Shown here: one piece after another, positions 1-6,675 of the stretch | Layout: the number at the start of each line of letters is the position of its first letter | Numbering within the stretch: position 1 is the stretch's first letter | Assembly: GCA_052078155.1 (NCBI GenBank) | Contig: JBQJBP010000001.1 | Location: forward strand, 1,550,001-1,614,000 | Length of the DNA: 64,000 nucleotides | Source of the DNA: CAXBMB01 sp052078155 | Lineage (GTDB): Bacteria > Pseudomonadota > Alphaproteobacteria > Kiloniellales > DSM-21159 | Reading direction: 5' to 3' | Program-made: the position numbers and the translations under genes | The notes under the pieces: generated by a model | Databases searched by the model: none | What the model was told of the DNA's origin: nothing | Seen by the model: the letters and a program-made list of their open reading frames with translations, nothing else

Positions 1-226
1 AACCGGTCACGGCGTGGGCCTGGATATTCATGAGTGGCCCTATCTGGTGCGCGGCAACGAAACACCGCTGGAGCCAGGCATGTGTTTTTCCAATGAACCC
101 ATGCTGGTCCTGCCGGGAGAGTTTGGCATTCGGCTGGAAGATCATTTTTACATGACCGAAGACGGCCCGGAGTGGTTCACCACCCCCTCCCCCTCCATCG
201 ACAATCCTTTCGGCAACGAACCTTAA
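1..226 (+). CDS. M24 family metallopeptidase (Xaa-Pro peptidase type), C-terminal part only
   Basis: The window opens inside this gene; the frame is already open at base 2 and ends with TAA. The visible 75 residues are the C-terminal part of a pita-bread-fold M24 metallopeptidase. Seen are GHGVGLDIHEWP, carrying the metal-ligand His of the family, then LEPGM, SNEP and RLEDHFYMTEDG, whose Glu residues supply the last metal ligands. The closest overall look is that of Xaa-Pro dipeptidases/aminopeptidases, which cleave before or after proline in the cytoplasm. Creatinase and the DMSP lyase DddP share this fold, and with the N-terminal domain missing the substrate cannot be decided. The family call is secure. 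Confidence 0.85.
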   Translation, partial: TGHGVGLDIHEWPYLVRGNETPLEPGMCFSNEPMLVLPGEFGIRLEDHFYMTEDGPEWFTTPSPSIDNPFGNEP

Positions 227-386
227 GCCGCGCCCTCTGCCAGAGCGCTTCAAACTTTAAAAGGCAGCGATCAAGCCCCCCTCCGGCTCGTTTCTTTCGA
301 TTCCGGCAAGGTCTGGTCCTGTGCCCCTTGCCGTCGTGGCGTCCTGTCCTGCTGAGAAACACTGTCGTGATGCATAGAGTCTTATC

Positions 387-423
387 GTCTTGTTTGGAAC
401 CACAAGGTGGTTTCAAACAAGAC
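387..423. other. strong stem-loop
   Basis: A 17-nt arm at 387-403 (GTCTTGTTTGGAACCAC) and its partner at 407-423 flank a 3-nt AAG loop. The only non-Watson-Crick position becomes a G-U pair in RNA on this strand. It lies 160 bases after the M24 stop codon, with no T-run behind it, and directly abuts an element copy at 424-512. The rest of 227-612 holds no convincing gene. Confidence 0.7.
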
Positions 424-512
424 GTGAATAAGCCTCTTTTCAACCTGTTAGAGGGTGATTCACGACTCAAGCGCAGCGCAAGGCGCTTCGACTTCAGCCG
501 ATCACACTCTGG
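424..512. repeat. dispersed palindromic element, R half
   Basis: This stretch reads GTGAATAAGCCTCTTTTCAA followed by an AGAGGGTGATTCACGA block, a GCGC-centred palindrome and a degenerate CCGATCACACTCT end. It matches the R half of the element seen complete at 56555-56692 and 35757-35890, in the same orientation, with more decay. It lies between the M24 peptidase and the SDR gene. Confidence 0.7.
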
Positions 513-612
513 CAGGGCAAAGACAGATTCCTGCCTGCATCTACCAAAAAGCCGCTATAGAGCCAGACACTCAGTTTAGGAATGTAGGGGCGGTCGTCAG
601 GCCGATAGCAGC

Positions 613-1374
613 ATGAGTGAGACAGGAGAGTTTTCCGGGAAAGTTGCCTTTGTCGCCGGCGCCGGCGGCGGTATGGGGCTGCGCATTGCAGAGCGCCTGA
701 GAGAACAGGGCGCCAAAGTGGCAGCTGCAGATCTGAAGGACCGACCCGACAGCTTCCCGGTCGACGGCCCGGACAGCCTCTATCGACAGGGTGATCTGGC
801 TCAGGAAAGCTTTGTCAACCAGGCCATTGAAGAGACGGTTGACGCCTTCGGTCGACTGGATCTGCTGGTCAATGCGACAGGTGTTCTCTGGTTTGACCGG
901 GACCGGTCCATTCTGGACATGGACATGGAGACCTGGGACCAGGTGATGACCATCAACCTGAAAAGCCATGTTCTGAGTGCCCGGGCGGCCCTGCCCCACA
1001 TGAAAGCGGCTGGCGGCGGCGCCATGGTGCACATTGCCTCAATCGATGGCTTGCGTGGCGACAGCAAACCCCAGGATGCCTACGGGGCTTCAAAAGCCGC
1101 AGTCATCAGGCTGTCGAAATCCCTGGCCGTCCAGTTCGCCGGCGACGGCATTCGCTCCAACGCTTTGCTGCCCGGTCTGGCCATGACGCCTTTGCAGGCC
1201 CGCTGGGAAGGAAAGGACGATATACAGGCTCAGGTGGCTCAAGCCATTCCACTGGGGCGGTTGGGCACGGCCGATGACATGGCGGAGGCCTGCCTCTTCC
1301 TGCTGTCCGACCGGGCCGGTTTCATCACTGGTACAGAGTTGATTGTTGATGGCGGCGTGACCGCACAACCCTGA
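613..1374 (+). CDS. SDR family NAD(P)-dependent oxidoreductase
   Basis: A 253-residue classical short-chain dehydrogenase/reductase. The N-terminal Rossmann motif is GAGGGMG (family TGxxxGxG), followed by an NATG variant of the NAG motif, a catalytic Ser in HIASIDG, and the YGASK catalytic Tyr-Lys pair. The C-terminus ends in ITGTELIVDGG, typical of the 3-oxoacyl-ACP reductase-like group. Length is normal for the family. An ATG at 613 is used; no strong Shine-Dalgarno stands before it. It reduces or oxidises an alcohol/ketone in the cytoplasm, but the substrate cannot be read from the sequence. It is probably transcribed alone, since both neighbouring gaps are large. Confidence 0.9.
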   Translation: MSETGEFSGKVAFVAGAGGGMGLRIAERLREQGAKVAAADLKDRPDSFPVDGPDSLYRQGDLAQESFVNQAIEETVDAFGRLDLLVNATGVLWFDRDRSILDMDMETWDQVMTINLKSHVLSARAALPHMKAAGGGAMVHIASIDGLRGDSKPQDAYGASKAAVIRLSKSLAVQFAGDGIRSNALLPGLAMTPLQARWEGKDDIQAQVAQAIPLGRLGTADDMAEACLFLLSDRAGFITGTELIVDGGVTAQP

Positions 1375-1510
1375 GGGCCAGCAGCTCATCAGGAGGAAAC
1401 AAGCCTGGATGAGAATTGTCTTTGCCAAATGCCCGCCAAGAGGTCAGGTTCTGACACAGTTGGGGTAGGATGATCCCTGACCTCTTGACGTGACAGCTGG
1501 CAGAAGACCC

Positions 1511-2068
1511 ATGACCTTTAGCTACGAAATCGGCCAACCCTCCCCCATCGACCTGGATCTGGGGATGTTCTGTTCCCTCCTGCCGACGGACCGGGGTCTG
1601 GACCTGACCCTGCTGATCGGCCTGGAAGCCCCGTCGCGCAAGGAACGCCGGGTGCTGACCCAGGGCGCTGCCAAGCTGGCCATTGTTCCGGCTTCTCCCC
1701 TGCTGTTCATCGCCGCAAAATTCCAGGGTTTTACCCTGGATGCGCCGATGGCGCTTTGCCTGGAGCCGGAACCGGAGCTGATGCTGACGGCTGCCGCCAA
1801 AATCAAAAACTGGGATGAAGACGAAACCGGTCCCGTCAAGATTGCTGTAGGCAATGTTGAAACGCTGGAAATCAAAGCTGTGCGGGACGTTGAAATGTCC
1901 AAGGCCTGGTGGTCGAAACTGGCCCGAACCTACAGCGGTCTGCCGCAGGATCTGGAAGACGAGGCTTATCAGTCGGCCCTCAATGAGGCCTACCATCGCT
2001 GGCCCCATCCCGATGACATGCTAAAGGCCAAAGGTGTCTTTAGTGAGGACCTGCCAGCGCTGACCTGA
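1511..2068 (+). CDS. hypothetical protein
   Basis: A 185-residue soluble protein not recognised as a known family. The ATG at 1511 is preferred because an AGAAG sits just upstream; a GTG at 1490 would add seven residues. The sequence is acidic and lacks a signal peptide or membrane segments. It holds two short hydrophobic stretches around LDLTLLIGLEAP and PASPLLFIAAKFQG and a C-terminal helix-rich part rich in Glu, Tyr and Trp. Coding is supported by length, GC-rich third positions and clean placement between the SDR gene and the convergent exporter gene. No function is proposed. Confidence 0.65.
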   Translation: MTFSYEIGQPSPIDLDLGMFCSLLPTDRGLDLTLLIGLEAPSRKERRVLTQGAAKLAIVPASPLLFIAAKFQGFTLDAPMALCLEPEPELMLTAAAKIKNWDEDETGPVKIAVGNVETLEIKAVRDVEMSKAWWSKLARTYSGLPQDLEDEAYQSALNEAYHRWPHPDDMLKAKGVFSEDLPALT

Positions 2069-2095
2069 CCAGCCCCTGAGCGTGTCCCGCTGGTG

Positions 2096-3001
2096 CTACT
2101 CAGAACCGGCTTTGCGTCTGCGGGCCAGGAAGATCACAAAGGACCCCGCCAGCACACCCAGGGACAGGGCAAGCGTTTGGGGATGAAAGCGCGACTGGCC
2201 GATCAGGCCCGCTGCCCAGGCCATTTGTTCAAACACCATCCCGGTAATGGGCAGAAAGGCAACGGCGGCCATGTAGTTGCGCGCGCCAATCAACCTGACG
2301 GACCAGAAGGCCAGGAACATGGCCGGGGCCCGCAGAGTCACGCCAATCAACGCCCCCCAAAGCAACAGCGCTCCGTCCCATTCCAGGCTCTCAACCTGTC
2401 CCTGCCAGAAACGGACGACCAGAAAGACCCCAGCTGTCACCAGCAGAACCGCCCCGGTAAAGGCCAGGCGGGTGCCCGGCTTGTCACTGATGTTGTCTGG
2501 ATGACGCTCTGCCAGAATGGAAATCAGAACCTGCGACAGGGCATTGAGCAGCATGAACAGGAGCACCGGCCCCTGCAGTTCCCTTTCCAACCCCAGAAAC
2601 AGCAACCCAATCGCCAGCAGGATCAGGCCATGCCCCAGCGCTTCTCCGCGAGCCGGTCGCTGGCCAAGACCCCACCAGGCAGCCAACGCCACCAGGGGGA
2701 TGCTCATGGCCCCTACCGTTCCAGCCTCCAAGACGCTCAACCAGGCTAGCACGGCTGTGTAGATTGACGCCGACAGAACCCGCAACCCACCCAATACCCA
2801 GGTCATGGGACGGCGAAAGCTGGCAACAGCCAATCCTCTGCCCCCGCTCAGGGCAAGCAACAACAAACCGCCGGTTACCAGCTGCAGGAAGCTGAAAGAC
2901 CAGGGGTCCAGCTGGAACTGAAGCAGCAAGATGCGGCTGATCACACTTAACAAGGCCCAGCTGATGACGGCTCCGGCGGTAACACTCCAGGTGGTTGGCA
3001 T
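2096..3001 (-). CDS. DMT superfamily (EamA-type) transporter
   Basis: A 301-residue integral membrane protein with about ten hydrophobic segments arranged as two five-helix halves, the hallmark of EamA drug/metabolite exporters. The first helix follows MPTTWSVTAGAVISWALL, and the C-terminus ends in a short basic tail (ARRRKAGSE), probably cytoplasmic. The ATG at 3001 is preceded by AGGGAAG at good spacing. It faces the LysR gene at 3097 across 95 bases, so that regulator is the natural candidate to control it, perhaps in response to the exported metabolite. The solute is unknown. Confidence 0.85.
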   Translation of the reverse strand: MPTTWSVTAGAVISWALLSVISRILLLQFQLDPWSFSFLQLVTGGLLLLALSGGRGLAVASFRRPMTWVLGGLRVLSASIYTAVLAWLSVLEAGTVGAMSIPLVALAAWWGLGQRPARGEALGHGLILLAIGLLFLGLERELQGPVLLFMLLNALSQVLISILAERHPDNISDKPGTRLAFTGAVLLVTAGVFLVVRFWQGQVESLEWDGALLLWGALIGVTLRAPAMFLAFWSVRLIGARNYMAAVAFLPITGMVFEQMAWAAGLIGQSRFHPQTLALSLGVLAGSFVIFLARRRKAGSE

Positions 3002-3096
3002 GGCAGTTCTTCCCTTTTACAATTGCCAACAAGGTTCCATGCCGGTTCCCAAAAGCCCATTCCCCAAAGCTGGATCAGGTGTTACAAATTTGTGCC

Positions 3097-3975
3097 ATGA
3101 ACTGGTCCAATCTCCGCACTTTTCTGGCCGTCGCTGAAGCTGGCAGCCTGCGCCAGGCAGCCCGTCAGCTTGGGGTTTCACAGCCGACCGTATCCCGCCA
3201 TTTGCAGGACCTGGAAACAGACCTGGGTCTGCCATTGTTTGAAAGGCGGCGGGACGGTCACCAACTGACCCCCGCCGGGGCGGAACTCCTGCCTGCTGCG
3301 CACGCCATGAACCGTGCTGCCCAGCGACTTGAAAAGACGGCGAGGCAGTTAAGCAGCAACCTGGGAGAGACCCTGTGCATTGAGGCAGGGGAAACCGCCG
3401 CCGCCGTTCTGACCCGCGGGCTGGCGTTGCTGCAGGGGGGCCCAAAGATCGAGCTGCTGATCAGTGCACCAGGATCTGGTCACCAAAGCCCAGCCGCCTC
3501 CAAGGTTCCGGATCTGATCCTGCAACATGGCCTGCCCAAAGACGGCACGGCGACCACCCGCAAGGTGGGCGAGGTTGAAAGTGCCCTTTATGGAGGAGAG
3601 CGCTTCGCACCACCGGATGCGAGGCCCCGATCTGAAGAAGAGATCTCCAAACTTCCCTGGCTGGGGTTCGCTGAAGCCCAGGATCATTACATCACCATGG
3701 ACTGGCTGCGGACCCACATGAAACAGCCGGATCCAGCCGCCCGCCTGATGAGCTGTGATCTGATGATGGCCGCGGCCCGGGAGAATGTAGGGGTGGCGGT
3801 TTTGCCCTGCTTTATGGGGGACGCCGATGCAAGCCTTGTCCGCTTGTCTGCCCCCATTGAGGCACTTCGGGCGGAGTACTGGGTTCTTGTGCCCGCGGAA
3901 CTGAGTGCAAACCCCTCAGTTCGCATCGTCATTACCTGGATGACAACCTGCTTTAAGCGCCTGCCCCCTCTCTGA
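3097..3975 (+). CDS. LysR family transcriptional regulator
   Basis: A 292-residue LysR-type regulator. The N-terminal winged helix-turn-helix reads NLRTFLAVAEAGSLRQAARQ and continues GVSQPTVSRHLQDLE, the standard signature, with LPLFERRRDG after it. The remainder is the periplasmic-binding-protein-like effector domain, which is short and somewhat divergent. The ATG at 3097 begins exactly at the family start (MNWSNLRTF); an upstream in-frame ATG at 2995 would add 34 residues unlike the family and overlap the divergent promoter. It probably regulates the divergent EamA exporter and itself. Confidence 0.87.
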   Translation: MNWSNLRTFLAVAEAGSLRQAARQLGVSQPTVSRHLQDLETDLGLPLFERRRDGHQLTPAGAELLPAAHAMNRAAQRLEKTARQLSSNLGETLCIEAGETAAAVLTRGLALLQGGPKIELLISAPGSGHQSPAASKVPDLILQHGLPKDGTATTRKVGEVESALYGGERFAPPDARPRSEEEISKLPWLGFAEAQDHYITMDWLRTHMKQPDPAARLMSCDLMMAAARENVGVAVLPCFMGDADASLVRLSAPIEALRAEYWVLVPAELSANPSVRIVITWMTTCFKRLPPL

Positions 3976-3978
3976 AAA

Positions 3979-4629
3979 TCACAGAGAAAGGCTGGTTCGC
4001 AGATAGCTCCGACAAATTTTCAGCGCCCGCTCATGATCAAAATTGTCGGGATGCAGGTGGCACTCAACCCAGAAGCCTTCAACCATGGCGGCCAGCCCGG
4101 CGGCGATGTCGGCCGCCTGTGCTTCCTGATCTCCCTCCACCCCTTTTTCCCTGAGCAGCTCCAGACAATAGCGGTAAGTTGCTGCCAGGTTGTCTTTGTC
4201 CCGGGTGTCATAGAGTGGAAGCAGATCTTTTTGCTGTGCCGCCACGGCCCTGAAAGCCACCCAGACTCCCAGCATCTCGGGGTTGAGCACGGACGGTCCC
4301 AGGTCGGTTCTCAGGATGGCGAGCAGCTTTTCTTCAGCACCGGGTCCGGCCTCTGACACCGCCCCTTCCCACAGCGCGCGATAGCGGTCCGCCAGCATGG
4401 CCAGCGCTTCCTGAAACAGGGCTTCCTTGGTGGTGAAGTGCAGGTTGACCATGCCCCGCGACAGGCCAGCAGCAGCCACCACCGTTGACACAGTGGTCCC
4501 GGCCAAACCCACTTCTGCGATGGACCGCACAGTGGCATCCAGAATCATCTGACGGTGACGCGCCTTTTTTTCCTCTCGCCGTCCGGTTGGGCGCGCTTTG
4601 CCAGAGTTCTCAGTCCTTTCGGCCATCAT
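3979..4629 (-). CDS. TetR family regulator, BetI-like
   Basis: A 216-residue TetR-family regulator. The N-terminal helix-turn-helix covers roughly residues 25-70, with GLAGTTVSTVVAAAGLSRGM followed by VNLHFTTKEALF, the phrasing of the BetI group. The C-terminal ligand domain contains VWVAFRAVAAQQ and ends with AAMVEGFWVECHL, again like BetI, which senses choline/betaine. It is divergent from the MttB-family gene at 4842, and the operator at 4699-4720 lies between them, so it most likely represses that gene and itself until a quaternary amine or a breakdown product appears. The ligand is inferred from family only. Confidence 0.85.
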   Translation of the reverse strand: MMAERTENSGKARPTGRREEKKARHRQMILDATVRSIAEVGLAGTTVSTVVAAAGLSRGMVNLHFTTKEALFQEALAMLADRYRALWEGAVSEAGPGAEEKLLAILRTDLGPSVLNPEMLGVWVAFRAVAAQQKDLLPLYDTRDKDNLAATYRYCLELLREKGVEGDQEAQAADIAAGLAAMVEGFWVECHLHPDNFDHERALKICRSYLRTSLSL

Positions 4630-4698
4630 GTTCTGCTACCGTGTTTTGTCGTTCTTCTCTTTGCCTAGCCGAGGAGGTAGAGCAGAGCAATCAATTAA

Positions 4699-4720
4699 AA
4701 AATGAATGATCGTTCATTTT
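4699..4720. promoter_or_regulatory. near-perfect 22-bp operator palindrome
   Basis: Two AAAATGAA/TTCATTTT arms flank a TGATCG centre; only one base pair breaks symmetry over 22 bases. It sits between the BetI-like TetR gene and the methyltransferase gene, immediately upstream of the -35 box at 4722. Position, size and symmetry fit a TetR dimer site. Binding is inferred. Confidence 0.75.
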
Positions 4721-4721
4721 C

Positions 4722-4750
4722 TTGACGACTTCATGCAAAACCCCTAAATT
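4722..4750 (+). promoter_or_regulatory. sigma-70-type promoter
   Basis: TTGACG at 4722-4727 and TAAATT at 4745-4750 are separated by exactly 17 bases. The operator palindrome ends one base before the -35 box, so a bound repressor would overlap RNA polymerase. Transcription would give a leader of about 85 bases before the ATG at 4842. Confidence 0.65.
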
Positions 4751-4841
4751 GACAACCTGATCTGGGGCTTTTTGTGTCTCCAGACCGACCACCCAAATCG
4801 TTCCCGGGCCAGTTTACGGGCGGCTCAGAAAGAGGTTTCTC

Positions 4842-6470
4842 ATGCGCATTGATCAGCAGTCGACCAGTTCAGCCGGAGGCAAAGGTGGCAGCGGCGGTCG
4901 TGCAAGAGAACGTGCCGGAGGCCGCTCTGGCGGCCGCGCCGCCCGTCAGGCTTTACGACAGCAAAGCCAGGACCAGCCAAGGTCCGTCGGACCGATCACC
5001 GGGGGACAGTACAATCCGCTCAGTGACCACGACATTCAGCAAATTCATCGCGCCGCCCTCAAAGTCCTGGCCACCATTGGCATTGCCGATCCGTCTGAAG
5101 AAGTAACTGAGATTGCGACCGCCAAAGGCTGCCACCTCAACGAACATGGCAGGCTCTGCTTTCCAGTAAGCCTGATCGAAGATCTGCTCACCGGCGCCGC
5201 ACGGGAATACGTGATTTACAGCCGTGACCCGGCCCACCGGGATATCGAGGTGGGCGGAAATCGGGTGCACTACGCCACGTCGGGCGAAGCCGTTTCCATG
5301 TTTGACGCCCAGAGCCGCAGTTTCCGGGCCTCCACCCTGCAGGACCTTTATGACTGCGCCCGCCTGGTAGACGCCCTGCCCCACCTGCAGCAGTTCGGGC
5401 AAACCGTGGTCCCCACCGAACTGACCGATCTTTACGTACACGATCTCAACGTGGCTTACGCCGTATCTGCGGGGACGCAAAAACCCGGCGAGATGACGTT
5501 CAACGATGTGGCCAACATCGCCCCGGCCATTGAGCTTTATGACATGGTCCTGGGCGGAGAAGGCCGGTTTAAGGAGCGGCCTTACCTGTCCTTTGGCGGC
5601 TGCCCGATTGTCTCCCCTCTGCGCTTTGGCGCCGACAACCTCGATGTTCTGGTGGAAACCACCAAACGGGGCATGATCAATGACATCGCCATTGCTCCCC
5701 AGGCCGGGGCGACGGCGCCCGCTCATCTGGCCGGGGCACTGGTGCAGGTGGTCGCTGAAGGCTTGTCTTGCCTGGCCGTGGTCAACATGATCACACCCGG
5801 CTGTCCCATGTCTTTTGCCATCTGGCCTTTCGTTTCCGATCTGCGCACCGGGTCCTTCTCCGGCGGCTCCGGCGAGGAAGCCCTGCTGATGGCCGCCTGT
5901 GCGCAACTGGGGCGTTTCTATGACCTGCCGACAACCGTCGCCGCCTCCATGAGCGATTCAAAGATCCCCGATGCCCAGGCGGGCTATGAAAAGGGCATTA
6001 CCGCCACGCTGGCGGGCCTGGCCGGGGCCAACCGGGTTCTGGAATCCGCGGGCATGCTGGGCAGTTTGATGGGGTGCTCCTTTGAAGGACTGGTCATCGA
6101 CAACGACATGCTGGGCATGAGCCAGCGGGTTCTCAAAGGCATCGAAGTCAACGAAGAAACCCTGTCGGTCGGTGTGATCGAAGAGGTGGTTCTGGGGCCC
6201 GGCCATTACCTGGGCCATGACGCCACAATCGGCTGCATGGAAAGCGAGTTCCTCTATCCCGATCTGGCTGATCGCAGCCCGCCGGGCCAATGGGAGCAAA
6301 ACGGCAGCAAAGACATGCTGCAGCGCGCCCAGGAAAAAGCAGAGGAAATCCTCACCAGCCACTTCCCCAGCCATCTGGACAGCACAACAGACGCAGCCAT
6401 TCGCGACCGTTTCCCCATCCAGCTTCCCCGGGAAATGATGTCCGCCAAACAATGGAAACGCGCCGGATAA
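4842..6470 (+). CDS. trimethylamine methyltransferase (MttB) family protein, non-pyrrolysine
   Basis: A 542-residue member of the MttB superfamily, whose TIM-barrel enzymes move a methyl group from a quaternary or tertiary amine to a corrinoid protein. The frame is uninterrupted, so no pyrrolysine (read-through TAG) is involved; such forms, as in MtgB, use glycine betaine or similar compounds instead of trimethylamine. Residues 10-45 are a Gly/Arg-rich low-complexity leader containing RAGGRSGGRAARQALRQQ, common in alphaproteobacterial homologues. The C-terminus carries HFPSHLDSTTD and FPIQLPREMM. The ATG has AGAGG six bases upstream. No corrinoid-binding partner or reductive activator gene lies in the window, so the methyl acceptor is unexplained. 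The BetI-like TetR opposite is the likely regulator. Confidence 0.87.
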   Translation: MRIDQQSTSSAGGKGGSGGRARERAGGRSGGRAARQALRQQSQDQPRSVGPITGGQYNPLSDHDIQQIHRAALKVLATIGIADPSEEVTEIATAKGCHLNEHGRLCFPVSLIEDLLTGAAREYVIYSRDPAHRDIEVGGNRVHYATSGEAVSMFDAQSRSFRASTLQDLYDCARLVDALPHLQQFGQTVVPTELTDLYVHDLNVAYAVSAGTQKPGEMTFNDVANIAPAIELYDMVLGGEGRFKERPYLSFGGCPIVSPLRFGADNLDVLVETTKRGMINDIAIAPQAGATAPAHLAGALVQVVAEGLSCLAVVNMITPGCPMSFAIWPFVSDLRTGSFSGGSGEEALLMAACAQLGRFYDLPTTVAASMSDSKIPDAQAGYEKGITATLAGLAGANRVLESAGMLGSLMGCSFEGLVIDNDMLGMSQRVLKGIEVNEETLSVGVIEEVVLGPGHYLGHDATIGCMESEFLYPDLADRSPPGQWEQNGSKDMLQRAQEKAEEILTSHFPSHLDSTTDAAIRDRFPIQLPREMMSAKQWKRAG

Positions 6471-6492
6471 CCCGGGGCTGTCACCGCGCAAG

Positions 6493-6521
6493 AAAAGGGG
6501 AGAGCCAGGCTCTCCCCTTTT
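6493..6521 (+). terminator. rho-independent terminator after the MttB-family gene
   Basis: A 12-bp perfect stem (AAAAGGGGAGAG / CTCTCCCCTTTT) with a CCAGG loop, 22 bases after the stop codon. The T-run at the end of the right arm continues as TGCTTTG. The A-run on the left arm means it could also act, more weakly, on transcripts coming from the right. Confidence 0.85.
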
Positions 6522-6675
6522 GCTTTGTTCGACAGGTCAGAGTGTGTGTTATCAGTTTCTTAACAGCAGAGCGACCTGTTTACGAACCCGGTTCAGCTCC
6601 CAAAAGTTTCGGGCACACGGAAATCGGGCTCCAGGCCATTTGGCTCCAGAGCACCAGACATCCTGAGCACTAACG

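Noticed and set aside
1..226. The M24 fragment as the DMSP lyase DddP
   Set aside because: The visible motifs (GHGVGLDIHEWP, SNEP) look like Xaa-Pro peptidases; DddP cannot be strictly excluded without the N-terminus but is not supported.
172..579. Overlapping frames on both strands between the M24 and SDR genes
   Set aside because: They run through the hairpin and the element half, and their compositions are not protein-like.
4842..6470. Possible pyrrolysine-containing MttB
   Set aside because: The frame has no internal TAG, so it belongs to the non-pyrrolysine branch.
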